This document shows, piece after piece, positions 1 to 5,800 of a stretch of 7,473 nucleotides of DNA. The notes under the pieces were generated by a model that searched no databases, was not told where the DNA came from, and saw only the letters and a program-made list of their open reading frames with translations. The translations under genes and the position numbers were made by a program. Source of the DNA: an uncultured Saprospiraceae bacterium (lineage in GTDB: Bacteria; Bacteroidota; Bacteroidia; Chitinophagales; Saprospiraceae); NCBI GenBank assembly GCA_937921525.1, contig CAKZUM010000600.1, positions 1 through 7,473 on the forward strand, read 5' to 3'. How positions within the stretch are numbered: the stretch's first letter is position 1; each line of letters starts with the position of its first letter.

Positions 1-16
1 CTCACATCAAAAGACT

Positions 17-123
17 AAGGTGGTTATAGCGAAAGGGATCACCTCTTACCATTCCGAACAGAGAAGTTAAGCCTTTCAGCGCCGATGGTACTGCCCTTGG
101 GTGGGAGAGTAGGTCGCTGCCTT
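17..123 (+). rRNA. rrf: 5S ribosomal RNA
   Basis: This is the RNA of the large ribosomal subunit central protuberance. The terminal helix is visible: AAGGTGGTTATAGC at the 5' end pairs, with G-U pairs, to GTCGCTGCCTT at the 3' end. The conserved 5S core lies between them, with ATTCCGAACAGAGAAGTTAAGC and then GCGCCGATGGTACTGC. The length of about 107 nt fits a Bacteroidota 5S. The exact ends are uncertain by a few bases. It is presumably the last gene of an rRNA operon whose 16S and 23S lie before the window. A short open frame overlapping it on the same strand is not a gene. Confidence 0.96.
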
Positions 124-159
124 TTTTTTTCTTTCTTTTTCATAAAAAAGGAAACCAAC

Positions 160-191
160 AAGCTCGTCAATTATTTGACGGGCTTTTTTTA
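160..191 (+). terminator. Intrinsic terminator of the rRNA operon
   Basis: An 11-bp stem, AAGCTCGTCAA (160-170) against TTGACGGGCTT (175-185), has one G-T pair and a 4-nt TTAT loop. It runs straight into a T tract (184-190). It lies about 37 nt after the 5S 3' end, as expected for rRNA operon termination. A separate T run directly after the 5S (122-130) has no hairpin of its own apart from the 5S terminal stem. Confidence 0.9.
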
Positions 192-466
192 TTTATACCC
201 AATCTATAATTCTTCCTTTATTATCATTCCTCTCTCTACTTTCCTATTTTCTAATATGTATCTAGTTCCATTTGAAAAAAAAGTCTAGACATATAAAGAG
301 CAATAAAAATACTTGTTACACGTTTTATAAAAAATAAGCTATAAATTTTATTATCAGAAGATTAAATAACCTAGAAGAGTTTTTTTATTAGGTAAATCCA
401 AATGTTAAATATTAAAATATTTGGCTGATTTCCATTACTTTTGAATTGATTTTTCTAAAAAGCCAA
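192..466. other. AT-rich intergenic stretch with inverted repeats, no gene seen
   Basis: I find no credible coding sequence here. The stretch holds a 9-bp inverted repeat with one G-T pair: CCAAATGTT (398-406) and AATATTTGG (416-424). An overlapping perfect 8-bp inverted repeat follows: ATTTGGCT (419-426) and AGCCAAAT (461-468). The octamer TAGGTAAA occurs at 389-396 and again at 483-490, next to the pentanucleotide tract. TACTTTTG at 436-443 fits the Bacteroidota -7 consensus, but no -33 TTG lies at the usual distance. Confidence 0.6.
436..443 (+). promoter_or_regulatory. Possible -7 promoter element (TACTTTTG)
   Basis: TACTTTTG matches TAnnTTTG, the -7 element of the Bacteroidota primary sigma factor. 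No TTG lies 19-21 nt upstream, so only half of the promoter is supported. It would start transcription near 450, just before the small ORF at 467 and the CCTTA tract. Chance matches to this motif are common in AT-rich DNA. Confidence 0.25.
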
Positions 467-616
467 ATGAGTAGGATAACAATAGGTAAACCTTACCTTA
501 CCTTACCTTACCTTACCTTACCTTACCTTACCTTACCTTACCTTAATTTAGAGAGAAAGAAAGAATTGCTTATAACTGTACAAGTTATTCATGGCGTCGT
601 TATGCCTAGGATCTAA
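467..616 (+). CDS. Possible 49-residue ORF containing the CCTTA tract (Pro-Tyr-Leu-Thr-Leu repeats)
   Basis: ATG at 467 opens a frame of 49 codons ending at TAA 614-616. The first eight residues are MSRITIGK. Eleven CCTTA units then give about three and a half copies of PYLTL, followed by a tail beginning NLERKKELLITVQVIHG. The frame stays open through the tract only with eleven units, or eleven plus or minus multiples of three. With ten units a TAA forms at the end of the tract, and with twelve a TAG follows one codon later. No Shine-Dalgarno sequence is visible, which is common in this phylum. I recognise no family. It may be a chance frame, because CCTTA repeats have no stop in any forward frame. 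Confidence 0.25.
   Translation: MSRITIGKPYLTLPYLTLPYLTLPYLNLERKKELLITVQVIHGVVMPRI
491..545. repeat. Perfect (CCTTA)11 pentanucleotide tandem repeat
   Basis: Eleven uninterrupted copies of CCTTA span 55 bp. The preceding bases GGTAAA and the following AATTTAG are not part of the unit. A perfect pure tract of this length is the type of locus prone to slipped-strand mispairing, and five is not a multiple of three. It lies 113 bp before the HTH gene at 658. The complementary strand reads TAAGG and has stops in all frames, so only the plus strand could be coding. Confidence 0.98.
572..588. promoter_or_regulatory. Inverted repeat, possible operator upstream of the HTH gene
   Basis: ATAACT (572-577) and AGTTAT (583-588) form a perfect 6-bp inverted repeat around GTACA. 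A related imperfect pair, AGTTAT (624-629) and GTAACT (637-642), follows and overlaps a possible promoter for the HTH gene (TAACTTTC, 638-645; one mismatch to TAnnTTTG). Spaced half-sites next to a gene for a small DNA-binding protein suggest autoregulation, but this is inference from position and symmetry only. Confidence 0.3.
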
Positions 617-657
617 GTTGCTCAGTTATCTATTATGTAACTTTCAAAATCTATGAC

Positions 658-843
658 ATGCACATTAAACTCAAACCAAAAACAAGACAAGAAATTGCTG
701 AAGAGTATGGTATTAGCAGAAAAACTTTATTGAGATGGTTAAGGAAAGAAGGAATTATTCTAGAAAAGGGATTAGTGAAGAGACTTGAATTAGAATTAAT
801 TTACAATAAATTCGGTTGGCCTCCTGAATATGAAATTGAGTAA
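658..843 (+). CDS. Small helix-turn-helix DNA-binding protein
   Basis: This 61-residue protein has a clear helix-turn-helix at about residues 9-32. The motif TRQEIAEEYGISRKTLLRWL shows a positioning helix, a Gly at the turn and a basic recognition helix. It resembles the HTH of transposase-like and resolvase-like proteins. The C-terminal part (LELIYNKFGWPPEYEIE) is like the tail of short HTH ORFs often seen in Bacteroidota genomes and usually left as hypothetical. There is no catalytic or sensor domain, so it probably acts only by binding DNA. The start is the first ATG after an in-frame TAG at 607-609. The CCTTA tract and two inverted repeats lie upstream. It could be a stand-alone regulator or the remnant of a longer mobile-element protein. 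Its targets are unknown. Confidence 0.7.
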   Translation: MHIKLKPKTRQEIAEEYGISRKTLLRWLRKEGIILEKGLVKRLELELIYNKFGWPPEYEIE

Positions 844-894
844 TGAGCTGTGGAAGATGTCCCATCAAGTCTCACCTTGTCTCCAAAAGTACCA

Positions 895-924
895 TTGAAA
901 AACAGGGATCGTAATGTAGCTTTG
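895..924 (+). promoter_or_regulatory. Bacteroidota-type promoter of the secreted-peptide gene
   Basis: TTG at 895-897 and TAGCTTTG at 917-924 are separated by 19 nt. This fits the primary sigma factor pattern of the phylum (TTG, 19-21 nt, TAnnTTTG). Transcription would start near 931, giving a leader of about 40 nt before the ATG at 971. It is the best promoter seen on the plus strand and may drive the peptide gene and, by readthrough, the genes after it. Confidence 0.65.
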
Positions 925-970
925 TGAATAAGAAATCGATTTCATTTTATTACTTCATTAAAAAAAAATT

Positions 971-1174
971 ATGAAAAATTTATTCACATGTTTCTTTATT
1001 CTTTCCTTAGGAATAGTTTCTTTGCCATTAGAAGCAACTAATGTTACTTCTAAGAATCTAGTTGGTGACTGTACATATAAAACAGGTAACGTCACAACCA
1101 CTCGAAGTAATTGTTCTGAAGCTAGAAGAGCTCATATCACGAAATTACAAATGCTAGGAATTATTAGAGCTTAA
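971..1174 (+). CDS. Small secreted cationic peptide with two cysteines, function unknown
   Basis: This 67-residue precursor belongs to no family I recognise. Residues 1-22 form a typical Sec signal peptide: an MKN start, a hydrophobic core about 5-20 and a likely cleavage after LEA at 22. The mature peptide would have about 45 residues, with Cys34 and Cys48 flanking a Thr/Asn-rich loop and possibly forming a disulfide. The tail (49-67) could form an amphipathic helix. Counting Lys and Arg against Asp and Glu gives about +5 for the mature part. The start follows an A-rich stretch (960-968), an arrangement that favours translation in Bacteroidota, and a good promoter lies upstream. It precedes the GLPGLI gene by 73 bp, with a strong hairpin between them. 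A toxin, signal, ligand or envelope peptide are all possible, and the sequence does not decide. Confidence 0.65.
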   Translation: MKNLFTCFFILSLGIVSLPLEATNVTSKNLVGDCTYKTGNVTTTRSNCSEARRAHITKLQMLGIIRA

Positions 1175-1187
1175 AGATAATTATCTT
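1174..1187. repeat. Perfect 14-bp palindrome over the peptide-gene stop codon
   Basis: AAGATAATTATCTT is exactly self-complementary and begins at the last base of the TAA stop. It has no loop, so it suits a DNA-binding site better than an RNA hairpin. It may also be chance in AT-rich DNA. It precedes the hairpin at 1202-1230. Confidence 0.4.
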
Positions 1188-1201
1188 CTTTAAATTATTA
1201 T

Positions 1202-1230
1202 GATAGAGTAGAGTCAAAATCTACTCTATC
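1202..1230 (+). terminator. Perfect 11-bp hairpin between peptide and GLPGLI genes, terminator or attenuator
   Basis: GATAGAGTAGA (1202-1212) pairs without mismatch to TCTACTCTATC (1220-1230) around a 7-nt loop GTCAAAA. The bases after it (TATTTAAAATATT) are AT-rich but not a clean T tract, so termination may be partial. I see no separate promoter before the GLPGLI gene at 1248. The hairpin is therefore well placed to let a fraction of transcripts read through, or to protect the 3' end of the peptide mRNA. Confidence 0.6.
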
Positions 1231-1247
1231 TATTTAAAATATTAATT

Positions 1248-2018
1248 ATGTATTATATTATATCATTTTTGTTTGTATTATTTCATGGAATGACTCTAAA
1301 TGTTGAAGATCATTCAAGACCTTCAGGAAAGGTAGAATATTATTATGAAGATTCGCCACTATCCTTATATGGAAAAAATGGGGAAGCTACCTTGTATTTC
1401 AATAAAGATAAATTTTATTTTAATAGTAATACATTACCTCAATCGGATATAATAAGTGAAGAAATGAGCACTATAGATTTTACAAGAGGAGATCAATTTG
1501 GCTTTCCAATAATATCTGATTTGAAAAATAAAACTACTTATTCTAGAATAAAGATTATAGATCAACCTGCATTATTGATAGAACCGCTTTTGGAATGGAA
1601 CTGGCAACTTATAGATTCAACTAAGACAATCGAAGGATTTAAATGTTTTCTGGCTAAAGGCAAAAGAGATGAAAGAGTATTTATGGCTTGGTATTGTCCT
1701 GAGATCAGTTCTGTAGCAGGACCCAAATATGTGTGGGGACTTCCGGGTTTAATTTTAGAAGCATTTTCTGTGGATAGTAAGGAGCGCTACTACCTTAAAT
1801 CTTTAACCGTAAACGATAATATAGATTTTTTAATGGAAATTCCTGAAACGAAAATTATTTTTAATGGTTTTTGTGAGTATTTGAAAAAATTGAAGAAACT
1901 TAGAGAACATACAAATAAGGAATTGATATCCGAAGGAGGAGTTCCAATTGACTGGCATAAGTTAGATACAACTACTGGATTTAAAGAAATGTTAGAGTTT
2001 GATAAAAACTGTTTATAA
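1248..2018 (+). CDS. GLPGLI family protein
   Basis: The protein has 256 residues, close to the usual length of the family. The name-giving motif GLPGLI is exact at residues 164-169, within VWGLPGLILE. The expected lead-in is present: WQLIDSTKTIEGFKCFLAKG (119-138), then AWYCPEI (147-153). A hydrophobic N-terminal segment (about 3-15) indicates Sec export, though the cleavage site is not clear. GLPGLI proteins are a Bacteroidota-restricted secreted or periplasmic family of unknown biochemical role, often encoded beside a carboxypeptidase-regulatory/TonB-plug outer-membrane protein, as here 109 bp downstream. They are probably one operon. The C-terminal part (200-256) is Lys- and Glu-rich and not recognisable. 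Family assignment is firm; function is not known. Confidence 0.92.
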   Translation: MYYIISFLFVLFHGMTLNVEDHSRPSGKVEYYYEDSPLSLYGKNGEATLYFNKDKFYFNSNTLPQSDIISEEMSTIDFTRGDQFGFPIISDLKNKTTYSRIKIIDQPALLIEPLLEWNWQLIDSTKTIEGFKCFLAKGKRDERVFMAWYCPEISSVAGPKYVWGLPGLILEAFSVDSKERYYLKSLTVNDNIDFLMEIPETKIIFNGFCEYLKKLKKLREHTNKELISEGGVPIDWHKLDTTTGFKEMLEFDKNCL

Positions 2019-2127
2019 TTGATGCTTAAGAACTAAAATTATTGAAGAAATAATCACTAGCTTTTAGGTCAGTTTACTAAAAGGACTCAATTAAATAAGA
2101 AAGAATAAAAGGTTTAAAATTTCTAGC

Positions 2128-4815
2128 ATGCGATTTGTATTTGTATGTTTATTGATGTTATATGCTCTGTCTAATCTCACTTCTCAATCAATAACAATAA
2201 AAGGAAATGTTTACGACACTTTATACAGTCATTCTATAGATTTTGTAAGTGTATATATTGAAGATAATACAGGGAGAATAATACAATTTACGCATTCGAA
2301 TGAACAAGGATATTATGAAATATCTTTACCTAAGATTTCAGACTCTTTATATATAATTGCCACTATCCTAGGCTATCAAAAAAAATCTCTTCCATTAAGC
2401 ATAATAAAAGAGAAAACGACTATTCAAAACTTCTATCTTTTACCAAGTTCTATTGAACTTACAGAAGTTGTGGTTAGTGAGTCTAGCTTGCCTCTAATAG
2501 ATAAAAACGATACCACGACCTATAATTTAGCCTCATACATAGATAGTACAGAATATTCAGTAGAAGACGTCTTAAAAAAACTACCAGGAGTAAGAGTTAG
2601 TGAAGAAGGAGGGATAATGGTAAATGGCAAACCAATAGGAAAAGTATTAATCGAAGGAGACGATATGTTTGGTTCAAACTATACTATTGGGACAAGAAAC
2701 ATAAGGGCAAATGTTATTGACAAAGTACAAGTAATCGATCATTATCAAGAAAATCCAGTATTAAAAGATATTCAATCGTCTGATAAAATAGTGCTAAATT
2801 TAAGTATTAAAGAGGAGATGAAAAACATTATTTCAGGTACCTACACATTGGGAACTGGATATGGAGAAGAGTGGAAAAAATATGTGCATACCAATTTATT
2901 TTCTTTGTCGAAAAAAGCAAAAACATTTTTATTAGGTAATTACAATAATAATGGATTTGATGCTAAAGGAGATCTAAATACTACTTTCACAGACTTTAAT
3001 GTAGCAAGTCAGTCTATAGAAGACAGTGCAAATGAACCTTACTCCTTATTGGATTTACCAACTATTCAAGATATTGGCTTACCTGATAAATTCACAAATA
3101 GAAGGCAAGTAGGATTGGGCAATCTATCTCAGATATTTAATTTAAATTCTTCTTTCAAAGTAAAATTATCTGCAATACATTATCAAGAAGAAAACGAACA
3201 AACCTATTTTAATCAGAATCGCTTTTTTTCCTCCTTTGATACATTAGATTTTAGAGAAGTATCTTCTTATATCAGTAAAAGCAATGCTACTGATATTGTT
3301 CTTCAAACAGATTATTTATCGAGCCAACAAAACAAGAGCTTGAAAACTTACTCCCGCATAGCTCTTCAAACTAATCAAGCAAATGTAGCCTTAGATAGAA
3401 AAGAAAATGAACAGTCATCACTTATACCTTCATTTGTAAAAGAAAAACCTATTCATATTTTTAATGCATTAGAATATACTCAAAAACTAGGAAAGAACTC
3501 TGTCTCGCAATATATCGTAAGACATCTATACAATGAAAATAAACAAGATCTTAATACTAACTATACGCTATATCCTATATTTTTTGAAAGAGACAATCTA
3601 GATAGTCTTATACAGTATAGTAACCTAGATCAAAGTCAAACGCAGATGATTGTAAGGTATCTCTACAATAAGAAGATTGCTCTAAGTCTTGATGTAGGTT
3701 ATTCTTGGGGTACAAATAACATTCGTTCTAATTCAACATTACTAAATGTTGATTTTGAAACGGAATCGCAGGAACTATCTACAAATGATAATACTATTGA
3801 CCAAGCGAGCCCATTTCTTAAAGCAATACTCAGAAAAAATATTTCAATTGTAAATGTTTCAACAGGATTGTACTTAGCACGAACCAAGATTAAATATACT
3901 TTTAATAATACGGCTAATTTTTGGTTATCCAATCCATTTTTACAATTGAAAATACCAATAAACGAGGCAACCTCTTTCAGATTCTTATATCGCTACAATA
4001 CAGAATTACCAGAGCTAAATACTTTAAACCAGCATTTTGTGTTTCAAGATTATCAGACGATTAGCACAGGAAATTTAAATTTCTCTCCTTTAAAAAGCCA
4101 TAGAATTACAAGCAGATTCAGTTATAAAGATGTACTTAATTCTTTCTATTTCAATGCTAACGTATATTATTCAACTAGTGATGATATTCTGGGTAGTACT
4201 TTTAATTTTAATGATTTTTTGTTTAATCAATCATTGATTAGATTTACTCCATTTCAAACTTTTGGAACTAGTATTGGTACAGAAAAGTTGTTTTTTGATA
4301 TTAGTTCAAGATTTTCAGTACGCCATAACTATAGTGTTTATGCTACTCAAAATTATATTAATGACGAAAAACAAGAAGTGAAATATCGTACCAATGAAAT
4401 TTTTCTTGATTATGGCTCTGCATTTGATATACCCTTAAATTTTTATATCACTAATTCTTTGACATTTACCAATTCTGAGCTTTCTAATATGGGAGAAGAA
4501 AACCAATTGATTACATGGAATGCTAAACTTAGACTACTGTATAGACCGACAAGGAAGTTTTATGTGGATGCTAATTGGTACAATATTCACAACAGGATAA
4601 CTTCTAGTTTTAGTAATAGTTTGAGTGGAATGGAAGTGAGTGCTAATTATATATTTGAACATAGAAAACGTAGAAATACAGTTTCCATAAATTTTGTTAA
4701 CCTACCTAACAAATCCCAATTTATTATTAGTAATATAGGACTATATTCTCAAAATCAATATGGTTTAACTGCAGTACCTAGATTCTTTATAGTAAAATGG
4801 GATACTTCATTTTAA
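2128..4815 (+). CDS. TonB-dependent receptor-like outer-membrane protein with carboxypeptidase regulatory-like domain
   Basis: This 895-residue outer-membrane beta-barrel protein presumably imports or binds a substrate using TonB. It has a signal peptide (1-20, ending LTSQS). A carboxypeptidase-regulatory-like beta-sandwich follows at about 21-105 (ITIKGNVYD, then NEQGYYEISLP and ATILGYQKKS). The linker LTEVVVSES (111-119) resembles the segment before the plug. The plug lies at about 125-230, with EDVLKKLPGVRVSEEGGIMV, GKVLIEGDDMFG and KIVLNLSIKEE. The rest forms the barrel, with alternating aromatic-rich strands, and the protein ends in Phe (KWDTSF), as barrel proteins recognised by the BAM assembly machinery do. 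No SusD homologue is adjacent, so a SusCD glycan system is not supported. The GLPGLI partner lies upstream and a TonB_C protein downstream. The gene is markedly AT-rich. The substrate cannot be told from the sequence. Confidence 0.88.
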   Translation: MRFVFVCLLMLYALSNLTSQSITIKGNVYDTLYSHSIDFVSVYIEDNTGRIIQFTHSNEQGYYEISLPKISDSLYIIATILGYQKKSLPLSIIKEKTTIQNFYLLPSSIELTEVVVSESSLPLIDKNDTTTYNLASYIDSTEYSVEDVLKKLPGVRVSEEGGIMVNGKPIGKVLIEGDDMFGSNYTIGTRNIRANVIDKVQVIDHYQENPVLKDIQSSDKIVLNLSIKEEMKNIISGTYTLGTGYGEEWKKYVHTNLFSLSKKAKTFLLGNYNNNGFDAKGDLNTTFTDFNVASQSIEDSANEPYSLLDLPTIQDIGLPDKFTNRRQVGLGNLSQIFNLNSSFKVKLSAIHYQEENEQTYFNQNRFFSSFDTLDFREVSSYISKSNATDIVLQTDYLSSQQNKSLKTYSRIALQTNQANVALDRKENEQSSLIPSFVKEKPIHIFNALEYTQKLGKNSVSQYIVRHLYNENKQDLNTNYTLYPIFFERDNLDSLIQYSNLDQSQTQMIVRYLYNKKIALSLDVGYSWGTNNIRSNSTLLNVDFETESQELSTNDNTIDQASPFLKAILRKNISIVNVSTGLYLARTKIKYTFNNTANFWLSNPFLQLKIPINEATSFRFLYRYNTELPELNTLNQHFVFQDYQTISTGNLNFSPLKSHRITSRFSYKDVLNSFYFNANVYYSTSDDILGSTFNFNDFLFNQSLIRFTPFQTFGTSIGTEKLFFDISSRFSVRHNYSVYATQNYINDEKQEVKYRTNEIFLDYGSAFDIPLNFYITNSLTFTNSELSNMGEENQLITWNAKLRLLYRPTRKFYVDANWYNIHNRITSSFSNSLSGMEVSANYIFEHRKRRNTVSINFVNLPNKSQFIISNIGLYSQNQYGLTAVPRFFIVKWDTSF

Positions 4816-4901
4816 TTATTCGCTAATTATTTACAAAATGACTATCTTTCTTACGCTCTTTTAGTACTGGCATTATTTATGGTACATTTTCATCAAGTAA
4901 A

Positions 4902-4909
4902 TATATTTG
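4902..4909 (+). promoter_or_regulatory. Possible -7 promoter element for the TonB_C gene
   Basis: TATATTTG matches TAnnTTTG exactly and lies 14 nt before the ATG at 4924, so the leader would be very short. No TTG is found at the usual upstream distance. No hairpin terminator follows the receptor gene, so readthrough from upstream is equally likely. Confidence 0.3.
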
Positions 4910-4923
4910 ATAAACAGTAAATT

Positions 4924-5682
4924 ATGTACTTGAATAATTTTTCTTGTCTACTTCTCTTTTTCTTCGCCTCTATACACTGCTCTGCACAAAGCACAGAAAT
5001 GATCTACACAGTGGTAGACCAAATGCCCTATTTTCAAGGTTGTGATAATTACGCTTTAGGTTCTGAACAAAAACGAAATTGTTCTAATATAGAAGTAGTG
5101 AATTACATTACAAATACCCTAATCTATCCAGAACAAGCAAAACTAGAAGGTTTAGAAGGAGTCGTCTACATTAGCTTTGTGGTATCAAAAGAAGGAGAAG
5201 TAGTACAGCCTAAAATTTTAAAAGATATAGGGGGTGGTTGCGGGCTGGAGGCTATTAGAGTAGTGCAGTCTATGCCGAAGTGGATACCAGGGGAATTGAA
5301 AGAAACTAAGGTAGCAGTACAATTACAGATTCCTATACAATTTCAATTTTCGACCTCTAATGAAATAGAGGAATACACATTGCGATGGGGTAGGCTAAGT
5401 GAATTGGATGAAGTGAGTCGTAAAGAGATAAGAAGAAACCTAGATGAAGTAGTTCAGGTATTCGATAGCCAAGGATTTGTGATTGGTATTAATGATCTAG
5501 TCTTTTCTTGTAATAAAAACAATAGGGTATTAAGTATTCAGAGTAGCGGTACCGTTACTGCTAAAATGAGAAAGTTTATCAAAAGAAAACTAAAAAAAGG
5601 AAGTCTCTTTTCTGTGATTGCCACTATTCAAAAGGATGGCGTTTTTATGGAAATTGATAAAGAATTTGTAGTAATAAAGTAA
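4924..5682 (+). CDS. Periplasmic TonB C-terminal-domain protein with a GldM-C-like extra domain
   Basis: The protein has 252 residues. A signal peptide covers about 1-22 and ends SAQ, a common Bacteroidota cleavage site. The Cys at 19 is preceded by His, so it is not a lipobox. A TonB_C domain covers about 30-141: VVDQMPYFQGC, YPEQAKLEGLEGVVYISFVVSKEG, GGGCGLEAIRVVQSMPKWIPG and the final strand VQLQIPIQFQF. Only about 10-25 residues separate the signal peptide from this domain. There is no proline-rich spacer and no clear inner-membrane anchor, so it cannot span the periplasm as classical TonB does. Residues about 148-252 are extra. Their pattern (EVSRKEI, a central SSGTVTAKMRKFIKRKLKKGSLF, then KDGVFMEIDKEFVVIK) resembles the last domain of the gliding/type IX secretion protein GldM. 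That match is from memory and is less sure than TonB_C. It probably partners the receptor encoded just upstream. Confidence 0.85.
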   Translation: MYLNNFSCLLLFFFASIHCSAQSTEMIYTVVDQMPYFQGCDNYALGSEQKRNCSNIEVVNYITNTLIYPEQAKLEGLEGVVYISFVVSKEGEVVQPKILKDIGGGCGLEAIRVVQSMPKWIPGELKETKVAVQLQIPIQFQFSTSNEIEEYTLRWGRLSELDEVSRKEIRRNLDEVVQVFDSQGFVIGINDLVFSCNKNNRVLSIQSSGTVTAKMRKFIKRKLKKGSLFSVIATIQKDGVFMEIDKEFVVIK

Positions 5683-5689
5683 GCCTTAA

Positions 5690-5720
5690 TTTGTCCAGCA
5701 ACGGGAAGTTGCTGGACAAA
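5690..5720. terminator. Perfect 13-bp hairpin between convergent genes, probable bidirectional terminator
   Basis: TTTGTCCAGCAAC (5690-5702) pairs exactly with GTTGCTGGACAAA (5708-5720) around a GGGAA loop. It lies 7 bp after the TonB_C stop and 80 bp beyond the rluD stop on the other strand. No U tract follows on either strand beyond the stem's own A/T ends, so it may work as a 3'-end stabiliser rather than a strict intrinsic terminator. Confidence 0.65.
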
Positions 5721-5800
5721 AAGGTTTCCGTTCAAAAGGGAACTACTGAAAAACAAGGCAACCATTTTTTACAAGGTTGACTTTCAACGCTTTCGCTATA

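Noticed and set aside
85..288. 67-codon open frame on the plus strand
   Set aside because: It begins inside the 5S rRNA and runs through its terminator hairpin and T tracts, so the Phe-rich product is an artefact of T-rich DNA.
491..545. CRISPR array
   Set aside because: The units are 5 bp and contiguous, with no spacers.
3699..3932. 77-codon open frame on the minus strand
   Set aside because: It lies wholly antisense within the beta-barrel part of the receptor gene and shows no family features.
2128..4815. SusC/SusD glycan-uptake pair
   Set aside because: No SusD-like lipoprotein gene follows. The downstream gene is a TonB_C protein and the upstream one a GLPGLI protein.
4924..4983. Lipoprotein signal in the TonB_C protein
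   Set aside because: The Cys at residue 19 is preceded by Ser-Ile-His, which does not fit a lipobox, whereas SAQ shortly after fits ordinary signal peptidase cleavage.
5759..5785. Second hairpin (CAACC/GGTTG) downstream of rluD
   Set aside because: The stem is only five pairs with a long loop, too weak beside the 13-bp stem at 5690-5720.
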